NCBI GenBank assembly: GCA_027943335.1
Contig: BSBK01008428.1
Span: 436,501 to 500,500, forward strand
Origin: Chamaecyparis obtusa
Taxonomy: Eukaryota > Streptophyta > Pinopsida > Cupressales > Cupressaceae
Reading direction: 5' to 3'
Length of the DNA: 64,000 bases
The translations under genes and the position numbers were made by a program. Below are positions 33,099 through 45,718 of this stretch, piece by piece. Within the stretch, counting starts at the first letter, position 1, and each line of letters starts with the position of its first letter. Under the pieces are notes generated by a model. It was given only the letters and a program-made list of their open reading frames with translations, had not been told where the DNA came from and searched no databases.

Positions 33099-34720
33099 TG
33101 TATCATCTTAAAATGAAAGCACTTCCATGTTAAGAGCATTTAGCCCTATGAGTAAGTGGTTTGGGGTCATGTTAAGTGACTTGATTGGGTCTTTGCATGT
33201 ATTTGGCTTTCTCCCCATTTTCCACTTCTTCTCCGCACTTGATTTCTTCATTCCAGGTGAAATTAGGGTTTAGGTCTTAAGGACTTTCTTAATTTTCCCT
33301 CTTTTGTGGCTCTATTTTCTAGGTAGGATTCAGAAATGAGACCTCCTAGTCTATCATCACATCATTTTGAGGATTTTCTATCTGTTCCTGACACTAGGTC
33401 CTACTTAGATATCAATTTCTAAGTTTCTGGCATCTCCTGGAACCTTTGCTACAAATCCTGACAAAGTTAGGGTTTGAGGTCAAAGTTGACCTCGACCCTA
33501 ACTAGGTCAGGGTTGACCTCGACCTTGACCTCTTCCCACCAAGATTTCAAATTTCAAATGTTGGCAATTTGGCTTTCGGGAAAGTTATTTCTTCACTTCC
33601 GGGTCGGCTGTTTTGAGCTCCGAAATGGTAAATCCTTTAATTGTATTTAATCAAGGTATATTTTCTAAAGGTGAGGATCTAATTGGGATTTAATTCTTCA
33701 AGGTGGCCCATCTAGAGAAGTGTGCCCTAAATCACTATAAAAGGAGGCCTTCCCCTCTCATTTTCATATCAAGTTTACATCACTCCAATCATCAAGTTTT
33801 CTCAATCAAGTATCTAGAGCTCTCAAGTGCAAGCAAGTCTTCAAGCATTCAAGTGTTCAAGTATTCATCCATCAAGGAGTTCCATTGTTAGCTATTGAAG
33901 GATTCAATCTCTTTGGAGCCCCCTTGAAGATTCATCCTTCTCCATTCATTCAAACCTTCTCATATGCAAAGATCAAATCAAGATTGGTGTTGAAGATCAA
34001 AATACCATTGATTGGAGACATCCTACATTCATTGAAGCATTCTTACTTATGGATTTGAGGATTTGAATCCTCTACAAGGACTTCAACATAAGCGAGGTGA
34101 TTTGTTTCAATTGCTTTGTTTATGCACAATATATTTCAATTCAATTTCAAGGTTAATTCCTAAATTGGGGTTTGACCAAGGAAAACCCCCCATACAACCA
34201 AAAACCCCCATTTTCTTACAAGTATAGGTGCAAAATTTCAGATCTAAGAGCGAATTCAGATACCCTTTTCAGAAATCTTTCAGGATCTGTGAAAAGAATC
34301 AGAATCAGACTTCAAATAAATAATGTGGTCTTTGACCTTTTAAAAGGTCAAAGTCAACCTATGTGAATTTGGAGAAAAGATTTATGGGTTTTGTCCACCT
34401 CAACATTTCCAGTCCAGAATAGGTGATGGAATCTTCAGAAAGTTCATACAGAAGCCAAAATTTAGCATTTTCTAGATCTGCCCTAATTCAAGGTTAGTAT
34501 TTGCACTTCAATTATTTCAAATTTCAAGCTTAATCCAACTATAGGGAAGTATAGGGTTTCTCTCTCTCTTTCATATTCTTCATAGATTGATTCAATTATG
34601 TATTAACCTCTTGGTTGATCAAATTGGATCTCTCCTTTGGGAATTTGGATTTAGGAGTGAATCTTACATTTTCCCCACATAGATACACAAATAGTGGTGA
34701 TTCCAAATCATAGCTATTCA
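33099..34720 (+). repeat. element C 3' LTR
   Basis: 1,622 bp, highly similar to 26809-28450 including the TATA box (33736-33743), followed by the AGTAT target duplication. Confidence 0.93.
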
Positions 34721-34725
34721 AGTAT

Positions 34726-35986
34726 TCTATTCCCTAAGAATGCTACTTATGTATGTTCTCAAAAAAAAATTCAATCATGCACATAGTCCTAGAAAATAAA
34801 AAGTTGGTTGCATTATGGTTTGTAGTAATGATCAACTCTGCAACTTTTGCAATCTCAAGAGGGTGAAATCCAATCTAGGCGCACCGGGGTTTTGACACAA
34901 TGTGATAATTTAATCAATTTAAGATGTTGAGGGGATCTGACAGCCCAATAATAAACTACACCCATGGAGATTTCTTCCACAAGGACATTTATATAACGGT
35001 TGTTGCTACCATGGCAAAAATGGCTATTACCGCTTGAGGTTCCATCCATGTGGTTTACCCAATAAAGGGAATATCCACTATGGTTAACAATCTCTAATAA
35101 GGAGACTCACAAAAAGGACCACATGGGGACTTAGTTCAAATTCAAGGGTTCTGAGTTTTTAATGTGCCCAAAAGGGAATAGAGCATAATCCTTTAGCCTC
35201 TTCACCTCACTCGACATAGAAAATAGATTGATTGACACGCTAAATTAAAACCACCTCACCAAGGTTTGTATGTCAACAAACAATGACTACCAATCTCTCT
35301 AAGTGGGACTAAGAGAGAACATACCATCAAAGATTGAAGACAAAACCAAGTAAGACCATGAGATGATATCAACTCCTTCCCTACCTACAAGGGATCTATC
35401 TTCGAGAAGAGCTTCACATGTAAAAAAAGAAAATGAAGCTCACTCTCTCAAGAATGCCACAAATAGTGTTCATAGCGCCTATTTACTATGTGAAACAGAT
35501 ATATAGAAAGTAAATCTAGATTCATTTTAGAGTCAAAATGAACGTGTGATTTATGAAAGCAAGAAACACTCAAGACAAACACATGAGAGACTCATTTTAA
35601 TGTCCAAAATTGAAGTGTTATAGAGATTGTAGAAAATTACCTCAAGTCCAAAGCTCTGCAATCCAATAGTACGCTGTTTTCAAAAAGCAAAATCAAGAAA
35701 ATCTACAACAAATAGTAAGTGTTAGAAAACAAAAGGTGAAAGTACAAATCTACAACTTTTAAGTCTCTGGTTTCAGAATTTCGTGTGAGACGATATGCAG
35801 TCCCATGCGAGGAAATAATTTTGTCATGTGAGAAAGTGCTAAAACAAGAAAAACTTTGTGCAATACAGTGAGAATCTTCACGCAAGAATCCATACAGGGA
35901 TGTACGGATGTATGGACAAAATGCAAAATTTTGACGGAAGCTTTAAAATATGATAAAATATAATGAGGCCAGAAATTGATTTTCTA
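34726..35986 (-). other. element A leader, outer part
   Basis: About 1.26 kb of non-coding DNA between the element C insertion and element A's primer site. No gene seen. It continues across C into 26088-26808. Confidence 0.5.
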
Positions 35987-36003
35987 CCCCACGGTGGGCA
36001 CCA
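35987..36003 (-). other. element A primer binding site
   Basis: The minus strand reads TGGTGCCCACCGTGGGG four bases after the LTR end. It resembles the GCGCCCACCGTGGGG sequence I associate with this position in plant Tat-type elements. The tRNA is not assigned. Confidence 0.65.
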
Positions 36004-36007
36004 GAAA

Positions 36008-38632
36008 TGTATAAGCTAAATATGGGCCTCTAACTTAGCTTCACACTTCAACATAGTCATTGTTCATCATTTGCAGACAAGAATGAATATCAAATCATTC
36101 ATCCTGCCTAGCTGAATGATTTGACCTGTTGCCTTCTATCTAGGTAGGGTTTGAGATTTTTCTCTCATAATTCAGAGTCCTGCAACCATAGACTACTACT
36201 AGAATGAAGGATTTGATTGAAAGCAAATGCAGTTTTAATCTAGAATGAATATGCAATTAATATAAAAATGATGAAATTAATCTAAGAACAATGAAAGCAA
36301 ACTAGATTAAGAAATGAAGTGCATCATTAAGCTAAACATGATATATTAATCTAGAAATAAATATTATGCTAAGAATGAAAGCTTTGAATGTAATATGAGT
36401 TCTAGTAACAATACGACAACACTTCATTACTTGAGAATTGTGGATCTTTTGAATGAGAAATGAGGGTTCTTTTATAGAATCCCAGGTTTAATTGACGGTT
36501 GAGATTGAATCAGATGAATGGTGGAGATTGAATGAGAGTTCAGTTCAGAATAGAAAGTTTCCTGTATAGAGGCAATCAGCTGCCTATTTTTGTCTATTTT
36601 AAGGTTGTTAACTATTTTATTTCTCTTTTTAATTTTTAATTAACTCGAAGTTTCCTTTTTTGAACTAAAGAGAAGATTTTGTGGAGAATATTTGATTAAA
36701 TAGATTAAATATTGCCTCATAAATGGATTTTCTCAATTATTTGAATAATTAAATTCAATTATTAAGATGAGGATAATTATTTATAACCAAATATTTATTT
36801 AATTCCTTTTTCATGTTGTAGACACCTAAAAATCCTTTAGAAAATAAAGTATTTTTATTTTCTGAAAAATCTCTGATGACATCATCATTTATTAATTAAT
36901 TAATTATTTAATTAATTAATTAATTTTTATGCCATTAAATCCCTTTATCTTAATTAAAAACATTTAATTAAGGAATCCCTCCCAAAAATGTTTAAATCTT
37001 ATTTAAACATTATCTCCTTATTTATTAATTATTTTAATTAATAAATTGACCAAAAATCCCAAAATAAATTATTTATTTATTTTTTGCCCAAAACTTGGCC
37101 AATTTCCTTAAAACCACTAACCTCTTCTAGAATCTTCTAATCCCTTCTTAATTTTGATTAAAAGGATAATCCCATCTTTTCTAAACCTAATCCCAACTCA
37201 AAATATTTAATTAAGATTAAATATTTATTTTCATATTTATTAAATATATTTTAATAAATATTCCCAAAACTAAAACCTTTGGAATGAATAAACATTTATT
37301 CATTCTCCCTAAACCAAGAAAAACTCTAGACTCTTCCAGAAACTTCTCAACCCAACCTCTTCACCCATCCTAATCCTAAATCCCCCTAATCCTAATCCTA
37401 ATCCTACCCCTAAACATTTGCACAATCCTAACCAAGCTTAAGACTTTCCTAAACCAAAGCAAAGTCTCCCCTTCCAAATATCTCAACCATAAAACATTCA
37501 ATGCATCCACAAAGTCATCAAAGTCCCTTAAAGGCTCATTCAATGCTCTTACAAGCACTTATGAGGGGAGTTATGAGCTTTGAGCCCCCTTTGTTGACTC
37601 ATCTTTACCCTTCCCTTCATCCACTCACCTTGTGACATGTGTCACCTCCTGATTGGCTGTAGACTAACACAATCCATGTGCTCCCCTTTGAATGAATCTT
37701 GGCCTCTCTTAAGGATTTCAATCCTGGCCACTCATTCTTCCTTCCCAAATCCTATAAATACCCCTCCTTTCAAGAGCAAATCAATTAGCTTAACTTTTAT
37801 TCTCATGCATTGTTATCATGCCCTTTTATTTCTAGACTTAGCACAAATCATTCTAATTTAGTTTACTTTCAAGCATTTTAGCTCATCATAGCTTAGTAAT
37901 AATGGATTAACATGGTTTTTATTATTGTTTTGCATAGCATAGCATCATATCACATCTCTATTTGGTCTAAAATCAATCTTAGCATAATCACACTTGCATT
38001 GAATCTCCATTTAAGCATCATAGTTTGAGTTCTTGAGGCCTTAGGGGCAATCTTGGGTGTTCTACCCATTATTGTGCCATTTTTTGGGGTTTTCATGAGT
38101 CTCAAACCATCTTAGAATGCATTAGAGTATGCTCCAAGTGATTAGAGAGCACACCCACATTCCCTTAAGCAAGAGAAAATCAAATAGTGCTTGGGTGCAC
38201 CTGTTTTAGCTCAATCTAAGGTGGCTTAGTTTAGAGTTTTATTTGTTTTGCATTAATTTCATGCTTAGACTAACATCTAATCTTCATTTGGCTTGAAGTC
38301 CTTCAAAGCAGGTACCCTCAAAAGCCTTGTCCACACATGTATTTTAGCTAAAGAGGGTGGATTTAATTTAATTAAAGTGCTAAGACTTTATAATTAAATT
38401 AATTGATCATAGGGTTTATTTAGCTAATTTAGTTGGTATTTAGGAATTAAATATAGCATATGATTAATATGGATTTAAGGTTTTCTACATTTGACACTAG
38501 GTCGAGTAAAGTCAATTAGGAGACAGAATTGCCTAGTACAATAGGACTTTAATGATTTATAAATTTGATAGAATGAGACTAAATGCAACAAAATTGGTTA
38601 GGATATCAAGATGCCAATTTTGGGGTATTACA
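36008..38632 (-). repeat. element A 5' LTR (2,625 bp)
   Basis: On the minus strand it starts TGTAATACCCC and ends GCTTATACA, a TG...CA LTR, followed by the primer site. A minus-strand TATA box CTATAAAAG lies at 36469-36476, giving an expected R-U5 of about 430 bp. It contains a TTAATTAA-rich stretch (36890-36930) and a short run of CCTAAT units (37373-37405). The right flank ACTAT joins element D's RT. Confidence 0.85.
36469..36476 (-). promoter_or_regulatory. TATA box in element A 5' LTR
   Basis: TCTATAAAAGAACCC on the minus strand, in the right orientation and about 460 bp from the LTR end. The LTR-like block G has TCTATAAAAACAAGG at the matching place (46842-46849). Confidence 0.6.
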
Positions 38633-39478
38633 ACTATCATATTCCTCTTGCATAGTAGTTTTCCAATGAGGTTGATTTTTAGCTTGAGAAAAAGTTTGAG
38701 GATCATTAGAATGCATAAGAGAAGACATTAAAGCATAGTTACAATAATTAACTCTCCTAGGTCTAAGACCACCCATTCTAGAAATATAATTATCAGCTTC
38801 ATTAATTAAATCTTTAAACCATTTAGGATTTCTCTTAGAAGTAATGGAAACATCACTATGAGGAGTAAATTCATCATTTTAATCATCACTGTGAGGATTA
38901 AATTCATCATCATCATTATGAACATAATTACCATCATTATGAGCAAAATTATCACTATGAGGAGTAGAAACATTGTTACTATCATCATCATCTTTTTTAA
39001 TACTAGTAGGAATAGAAATAGGTGCATTAGGAGTAGGGTTAAGAATAGGAGGTTGGTCCTCCATGAGGTCAATAATACCCCCTTTAGATTCATCATCTTT
39101 GGCCTTGGAACAATCATGTACTTCATTTTCTGTAATAATAACATCTTTTGTAATATGCACCTTGTTAGTAGTAGGATCATAAACTCTATAACCTTTAGTA
39201 AATTCATTATACCCAACAAAAATAAATGGAGAAGATTTTGAATCTAATTTGTGCCTTTTTTATTTGGGTGTGTGAACATGTGCAATAGTTCCAAAAATTC
39301 TCAAATGTTGTAAATTTGGTTTTTTACTGGACCATGCTTCCTCAGGAGTTATATCTTCCAAAGCTTTAGTAGGAGTTCTATTAAGAAGATAAGTGGCACA
39401 AGCCATTGCTTCAACCCATAACTTGTAATGAATATTTTTTGCATGCAACATACATCTAACCATTTCTACAATAGTTCT
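38633..39478 (-). pseudogene. element D integrase end and start of RT (Ty1/copia)
   Basis: At 39260-39490 the frame shows RTIVEMVRCMLHAKNIHYKLW and a YLLNRTPTKALEDITPEEAW stretch, the C-terminal side of a copia integrase. A linker rich in Asp, Asn and His follows (NDGNYVHNDDDEFNPHSDD, about 38879-39160). At 38640-38700 QPHWKTTMQEEYDS is the conserved lead-in to copia RT. The 5-bp step after it is where element A inserted, so the rest of RT and RNase H must lie left of the window. Confidence 0.85.
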
Positions 39479-40956
39479 TGTTGGAAACTGCAATTGAAGC
39501 AATTGTTGTATTGTCATTGATGTCAAACCTTAACTGGTAAGACTGTTGCTATTTAAGAAAGTATTATATCTATTTGATTGATGAGAAGGTTGTGGGAAAG
39601 GTTGAGTTATCTTGATACTTCAATGGGTACTTGATTATGTGGCACAATGATAAGACAATGTATTATTTATCTAAGTACGAAGGAAGACTAAATTAGTAGG
39701 GTTAACTGAGAAAAAGTGAAGAAATCTAGTTTAAGCCGAGTGATGTTAATGTCGACCAAGCTAGTATATGCTGAGAAAATTTAGTGTTGACCGAACATTA
39801 GTTAATTGCCGAGAAAGACAGTGTTAGCCAAGGAAACAATTTTAGTGATGACTGGGCTATCTAGTGAAGACCGAGGAGTTGGACACCGTATTGACCGAGC
39901 ATCAACAATTTGCATTTGATGAAGAATTCAAATTCCTAGCCGACATAGTTGAATTCTTGGTTTATGTAAACCATGTTGACTTTATTTATTGATTGTATGG
40001 AAGCATTTAATGCACTATAAAATGTTTTATTGTAAATCTATAAAGTGATTTGAGATATTTCTAGAAGGATGGACGAAGAACATAAATTTGGAAAGATTCG
40101 ATGAATCTGACCAAACCCTAAGATCTACAGATGAGATTAAGCGGAAAAAGTTAGATTGACCTAAGTGAGGAAGTATTAAGGAAACCTAAGCATGAGGTTG
40201 TTGAGAGAGAAGATGTAGAAGATGCTGGAGTTTTTGTTGATGTTATTAACTGTATAAGTAGAAAAGGTTGAAGGAGAAGGTGTTGTGATTTCTTGAAGAG
40301 ATTTATGAGTAGATCAGTGATGGAGATAGAAATGGATCACAGTCAGTAAGCTAGCACATATGTATGGAATTGGATCTAATATTTTTTAAGTGAGTTGTGT
40401 GTTTTCAGATCAATACTATTGTTACTTTCTAATCATTGTATCAGTCAAAATCCTTTTAACAAAGGTTGACCTAACAGTCATTTGTATAAATCCTTTGAAC
40501 AGGGTTGCATTCCAATGGAATTTATGTAAGTCCTATAACAAGGCTCACTTCTAACAGAGTAATTTAAATCCTTTAATCAGGTCACACCTAGCAGTGTTTT
40601 TTGTAACCTTTGACAGGGTTGGCTTTTCACCGATCTCACTTCAGAAGAGTGAAAATATCAGTAACATATTACAAAGTGGTTTTTCCCAAATTGGGTTTCC
40701 ACTATAAATCCTGGTATTAATACTTGTGTAAATGTTTTGGTTTGAACATTTCTATGTTTTACAAGTTACATACTATTGGATAGTGGACTACATTGTTATA
40801 TGTTTCTATTATGTATTCAATAATGACCGAGTAGTTGTTGGTTGTTAGATCTAATCTATTGAAGAGTTTGAAAGTTTTTTTTATACATCTAGACCTGAGA
40901 ACAACTAATTCACCCCCCCCCCCCCCCCCCCCATGTTGTTCTAAATCATATTGACA
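39479..40956 (+). repeat. element E 5' LTR
   Basis: It starts TGTTGGAAACTGC and ends CATATTGACA (1,478 bp). It has ACCGAG-like motifs about every 20 bp at 39736-39898, a TATA box at 40016-40023 (CACTATAAAATG) and a run of 20 C residues at 40913-40932 near its end. Confidence 0.9.
40016..40023 (+). promoter_or_regulatory. TATA box in element E 5' LTR
   Basis: TGCACTATAAAATG is conserved at 46284-46291 in the partial 3' LTR. It lies downstream of the ACCGAG cluster, as expected for U3 regulatory repeats. Confidence 0.65.
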
Positions 40957-40958
40957 AT

Positions 40959-40970
40959 TGGTATCAAAGT
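40959..40970 (+). other. element E primer binding site
   Basis: TGGTATCAAAGT differs at two positions from the initiator tRNA-Met site and lies two bases after the LTR. Confidence 0.8.
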
Positions 40971-41013
40971 TTTTGGTGCTTACAGAGGACAAGTTTAAAG
41001 GCACTTGAAGTAA

Positions 41014-41957
41014 ATGATCAAGATGTATAAGAAGGAGGTACCAAATCTAAATAAGGAGAACTTCCCTGCATGGAAGAGTTTAATGAAATTGTATCTGGCC
41101 AGTATTGGTGATTCTACAAAGTATTATGTTGAGCATGACTATGTTTCACCTGTTACACCCCTAACTATCGAGGAGATCAGAGCTAAGCAAGAGCACAATC
41201 AAGCAATATTGGAGATTGCATCTGCTCTAAGTTATGGTAAATTTGAAGACATAAAAGACTACACTAATGCTAAGCAAATGTGGGCCACTCTCACAAACAT
41301 CTATGGTGGTGACATAAATGTACTAAGGGAAAAAGCTGAGAGCCTAAGAGGTAAATTTGATGAAATTAAAATGCAAGAAATTGAGAATATTGTTGAATAT
41401 TGTGGTAGAATAAAAAAAGTTGTAAATGCTATTAGAGGAGCCAATGGAACTATTGAAGGTGAAACTATTATTAGAAAAGTGTTGAGAACATTGTGTCCTA
41501 TTTATGCCATCAAAATTTCAGCAATTCAAGAATTTAGATGTAACCCTAACAATGCTCTTACTTTGGAAAGTCTTGTTGGTAAGCTTACTGCTTTTGAGCT
41601 TTCTAACTATGATAACTTCACTGTTGCTAATGTTGACTATGCATTTAAGTCTTAGATGGTTCTGAATAAGTCAAAGAAGGAAAAAGAAAGATGCATCAAT
41701 GAAAGTGAAAGTGAAAGTAACACATCTGATGAAGAACTTAAGGATCTTGAAGCCCTTATGGCCAGAAGATTGAAAAGGGGAAAAGGAAAGTATAAAGGTA
41801 AACTCCCTATCATATGTTTCTCATGTAATAAAGTTGGTCATATAGCTGAAATATGTCTTGATAGAGATGATAAGGATGAGGATAGAGATAGAAATCATAG
41901 GGATAAAAGAGAAGAAAGAGGTTACCGAAGGTACAAGGACTACAAGGGAAAAGGGTA
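41014..41957 (+). pseudogene. element E gag
   Basis: A 213-codon open piece (41014-41655) encodes a copia gag of UBN2 type (NLNKENFPAWKSLMKLYLAS, later AKQMWATLTNIYGG). One stop separates it from an in-frame continuation (41656-41958) with a lysine/glutamate-rich stretch and a zinc knuckle CFSCNKVGHIAEIC. A frameshift near 41940 leads to protease. Confidence 0.9.
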
Positions 41958-42313
41958 AGAAATCATGTTATATTGCCGAAGAAGAAACTGACACTGATAG
42001 TGATTATTTTGAAATTGAGGTAGTCTATGTTGTTATGAAGGATGAATCTAATGAGGATGATAAAATTTCACTAATATCCCATGTGAACAAGAATGATAAG
42101 TGGAATATTGATAGTGGTTGTTCACACCACATGACTGGTGATAAAAGTAAGATTGTTACCTTAGATCATTACAAAGGTAGAAGTGTTAAATTTGGTAATG
42201 ATGCACCATGTCCTATAAAGGGTAAAGGTTTGATTAAGCTGACTAATAAGATCACTTGTGAAAATTCTTATTGGGTACAGGTTCTTAACTATAATCTATT
42301 GAGTGTTGCATAG
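41958..42313 (+). pseudogene. element E protease
   Basis: The open frame contains WNIDSGCSHHMTGD, the classic copia protease active site (D-S-G), and VQVLNYNLLSVA at its end. A TAG where consensus has a Gln (SVA-stop-LN) closes it. Same frame as the integrase that follows. Confidence 0.9.
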
Positions 42314-43444
42314 CTTAATAGCACTAGATACCGAGTGGAATTTCATCACAGAAAGGCCAAAATATTTGATGCCATTGGTGAATTGATTGGAAGTGGAGAA
42401 TAGACAAGAGGTAATTTGTTCTATCTAGACCAATCTGAAGAGACATTTATGATTGCACAACTTGATGATATATGGTTATGGCATAAGCGGCTATGTCATG
42501 TTGAATTTGATAATCTGGTAGAAATAAGTAAAAAGAAGAAAGTGAGAGGAGTACCAAGATTGAAGAAACCTGAGAATGTAATGTGTAAATAATGTCAGTT
42601 GGGTAAGATGACAAAGTCTAGTTTCAAGAGCACGAATTTTTCTTCTGAGAATGCTTTAGATTTGGTTCATACTGACCTTTGTGGACCTATGGGCATACAA
42701 AGTTATTATGGTGCTAGATATTTTATTCTTTTTGTTGATGATTATACCAGAATGATGCCTGTTATGTTCTTAAAAGGAAAATCTGATGCTTTTCAATTCT
42801 TTAAGTGGTATTTGGCTAAGGTTGAAAAGGAGATAGGTAGGAACCTGAAGTGTCTGAGATCTAACTAAGGTGGAGAATTCATATCCAATGAGTTTAATCT
42901 ATTTTGCAATGATAGAGGAATCAAAAGATAGATATCTGCACCCAGAACACTACCACAGAATAGTATAGCAGAGAGAAGGAACAGATCTATCATGGATTGT
43001 GCAAGAACATTAATGATCAAGAAGAATGTTGCACAAAAATACTGGAGAGAAGGTGTAAGTATAGCTGTTTATACTCTTAACCAAGTACAGATCAAAAAAG
43101 GTACTAATATTATACCTTATGAGTTATGGCACGAGTATGCACCTAATGTAAAGTACTTTAGAATTTTTGGAAGCAAATGCTATATACTGAAAGACAATAG
43201 GAATGGGAAATTTGATGCTAAAATTGATGAGGGCATATTCCTAGGGTATTCCACAAAAAGTAAAGCTTATAAGTGTTTGAACTCTAACACTAACAAAATT
43301 GTGGAAAGTGTAAATGTCAAGGTTGGTGAGTATGTAGAGAAAAATGAAGCTGAAAGCAAGAGAGAACCAGATGATTACAGATCTTTTGTATACATAGAAG
43401 AAGGAGAGGCAAGTGAAAAACTTGCACCTAATGTAGAGTCTTAG
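42314..43444 (+). pseudogene. element E integrase
   Basis: The GAG-pre-integrase region has LWHKRLCHVEFDNL, followed by a CQLGKM zinc site in which one Cys codon position is a stop. The core has LVHTDLCGPMG (first Asp) and FVDDYTRM. The second Asp region reads CLRSN-stop-GGEF, so the residue is lost. The Glu region survives as PQNSIAERRNRSIMDCARTL. The C-terminal part shows YFRIFGSKCYILKD and GIFLGYSTKSKAYK. Confidence 0.88.
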
Positions 43445-43844
43445 GTAATCAATGTCAAGCATCAAGGAAACAATCCCAAGAGACAAGAAGAACATGTCAA
43501 GTGATAGGAAAGTACTGCCAAGTATCAGGAGGAGATTTCCAAGCATTATGAAGCTGAATCTGACAATCTTGTTGGTGAATCTGAAGAGCAAGAAGAAAGG
43601 AGAGAAAAACCTATTCTGGAAAAATATGTAAGGAGACATCACAAGCCTGAACAAATAATTGGAGACAAAGAAACCGGAGTTCTGACCAGAAGCAAGTTAA
43701 GAGATCCTACATGTTTACTATGTGAATTCTAGCCTAAGACAATAAGGGAGGCACTACAAAATGAAGACCGGATCCAAGCCATGAATGAGGAGATAGACCA
43801 AATAGAGAAGAATGACACCTAGACACTAGTAGCGACACCAAAAA

Positions 43845-45269
43845 AAAAAAATGTCATTGGGACAAAGTGGGTGTTCAGAAACAAGTTGAATGAACATGGA
43901 CAAATCACAAGGAATAAAGCTAGGCTAGTATGCAAAGGCTACACACAAGAAGAAGGAATAGATTATGGGGAGACATTTTCCCCTATAGCAAGACTGGAAG
44001 CAGTAAGAACTCTACTTGCATATGTTGCCTACACATATTTCAAGGTATACCAAATGGATGTCAAGTCTGCATTTTTAAATGGTATATTAGAAGAAGAAGT
44101 GTATATTGAACAACCTAAAGCATTTGTTGATCCAAACAAGAGACACATGGTTTGCAAACTGAATAAAGTACGGTATGGATTAAAGAAAGTTCCCAGAGCA
44201 TGGTATGAGAGGCTACACAACTACCTAATACAAATTGGATTCTCAAGGAAAAATGACACCGACAATTTGTACATGAAAGATGAAGAAGGTAAAGGAATCT
44301 TGTTGGCTAAGATTTTTGTAGATGATATTATATTTGGTGGACAATATGCCCTATGTAAGAGATTCTCAACTGAAATGCAAACTAAATTTGAAATGAGTAT
44401 GTTTGGGGAGATCAAATTTTTTTGTTGGTTTACAAGTATATCAGTTAGAGAAAGGTATTTTCATTACCCAGTCTAAATATGTTCATGAGATACTGAAAAC
44501 CTTTGGTATGGAAGATTCAAGGCCAGTAAGTACTCTCATGGCTACTGGAAAAAAATTGTCTAAGAATGATGATGTTGCTGAGGTAAACCAGACCTTGTAT
44601 AGGTCTATGATTGGAAAACTATAGTATGTTGTACACAGCCGACCTGATATTGCTCTAGTAGTTGGGATTGTGGCAAGAGTTTCTACCAATCCTAAGGAAA
44701 CTCGCATGATGGATATCAAAAGGATAATGAGATATTTGAAAGGGACTGTAGATTATGGATTGTACTACAAGAGACATGAAAGCTTTGAACTAAGAGTGTA
44801 TATTGATGCTCATTGGGCAGGAAATGTGGATGACAAAAAAAGTACTAGTGGTGGAGCTTTCTTTCTTGGACAGAGATTAGTCTTCTAGACAAGAGAGAAA
44901 CAAAATTGTATTTCCCAATCTACTGCTGAAGCCAAGTATGTGGCTGCAGCAATAAACTGTTCAAACTTGGTGTGGATAAAGCAATTATTGGTAGGCATGA
45001 AAGAAGAGATCACTGAACCAATTGTCATTTGTTGTGACAACACAAGTTCTATCAACATATCTAAGAATCCAGTGATGCACACAAAGACTAAACACATCAC
45101 CATCAAGTATCATTACTTGATGGAATTGGTACAAGATAAAGAGGTCCAAATGGAATATGTGAATACTAAGGAACAACTAGCAGACATATTCACTAAAGCT
45201 CTACCTAAGGAAGCTCATGAATATTTGAGAGGACATTTAGGGGTTCTTCCCCTAACTGAGGTTGCCTAG
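43845..45269 (+). pseudogene. element E reverse transcriptase and RNase H
   Basis: RT is open at 43871-44476 with [40 protein letters not shown] and [12 protein letters not shown] (the copia (Y/F)-V-D-D site). A frameshift near 44415 is followed by [26 protein letters not shown] and MRYLKGTVDYGLYY. RNase H (44780-45269) has YIDAHWAGNVDDKKSTSGG and ends with TKEQLADIFTKALP, a standard copia C-terminus. 43445-43844 is a degraded linker. Confidence 0.92.
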
Positions 45270-45718
45270 TCAAGCTAGGATCACTGCATCAAATGTGCTG
45301 CAAAGAGTATCTAAAAAATTGATGTAGAAATAGGTCACACTTTAGGAGCAGCCTAGAGTTGTGAAAAGAATAGTAAAGCTAATAATCAGTCATAAGCAAA
45401 GATGACAGAGGGAGAAATAATGTTACTAGACTGACAAGCTGATATATACATCAGAAGGATGTATGTTTTAGTTTCTACTTTGGCATTTTTGTCAAAGAGG
45501 GAGATGAACAAGATGAAAACACATAGAGAAGATCAGTAAGAGGGAGAGATTTAGAGGAAAGAATGTTACTATGTGGATGGTCATGTTAGCAAGGCTAAAT
45601 TGAATCAGAATGAAGCTAAGGATATTATAAATGTTTCTGATGGATAGATAAGTTTTGGATTGGTTGGTGATTCATGTGTTATTCATATGGTGTTGTCATT
45701 AATGCCAAAGAGGGAAAT
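45270..45718 (+). other. element E 3' untranslated region and polypurine tract
   Basis: Non-coding, ending in a purine run (CCAAAGAGGGAAAT, 45705-45718) directly before the 3' LTR. The preceding bases ATTAATGC match ACTAATGC at the same place in element H. Confidence 0.7.

Larger units (their letters stand above)
26809..34720 (+). mobile_element. Element C: gag-protease-only (non-autonomous) LTR retrotransposon
   Basis: A complete 7.9-kb element with LTRs (26809-28450 and 33099-34720), primer site, polypurine tract and a perfect AGTAT target duplication (26804-26808 and 34721-34725). The internal region encodes only gag and a protease-like domain. After the last coding part (about 31887) there are 1.2 kb of non-coding DNA and no RT, RNase H or integrase. 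The gag resembles Tat elements, so a Tat-type helper is likely. It is inserted in element A's leader. Confidence 0.93.
1..38632 (-). mobile_element. Element A: Ty3/gypsy Tat-lineage retrotransposon, 3' end off-window
   Basis: This large minus-strand element is interrupted by five later insertions. Read from its 5' end it has an LTR (36008-38632), a primer site (35987-36003), a long leader, gag (start 25281), protease, linker, RT, RNase H, a second RNase H and integrase (ending near 3462), then an accessory ORF near 70-612. The extra RNase H-type domain after the usual one, and the gag/protease style, are known features of the Tat lineage. I see no copy of the 36008-38632 LTR at 1-3460, so the 3' LTR probably lies left of the window. 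The right flank is copia element D, interrupted within its RT (38633 onward). Most pol pieces share one frame, but stops and frameshifts make the element defective. Confidence 0.82.

Noticed and set aside
37373..37410. Interstitial telomere
   Set aside because: Units are CCTAAT and irregular, not CCCTAAA, and lie inside an LTR.
37753..37760. TATAAATA on the plus strand in element A's LTR
   Set aside because: Wrong strand for the element's transcription; primer site and gag prove the minus orientation.
38858..39241. 127-codon plus-strand frame rich in Ile and Arg
   Set aside because: It is the antisense shadow of element D's Asp/Asn-rich linker.
43241..43654. 137-codon minus-strand frame rich in Phe and Leu
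   Set aside because: Antisense of element E's integrase tail; no independent support.
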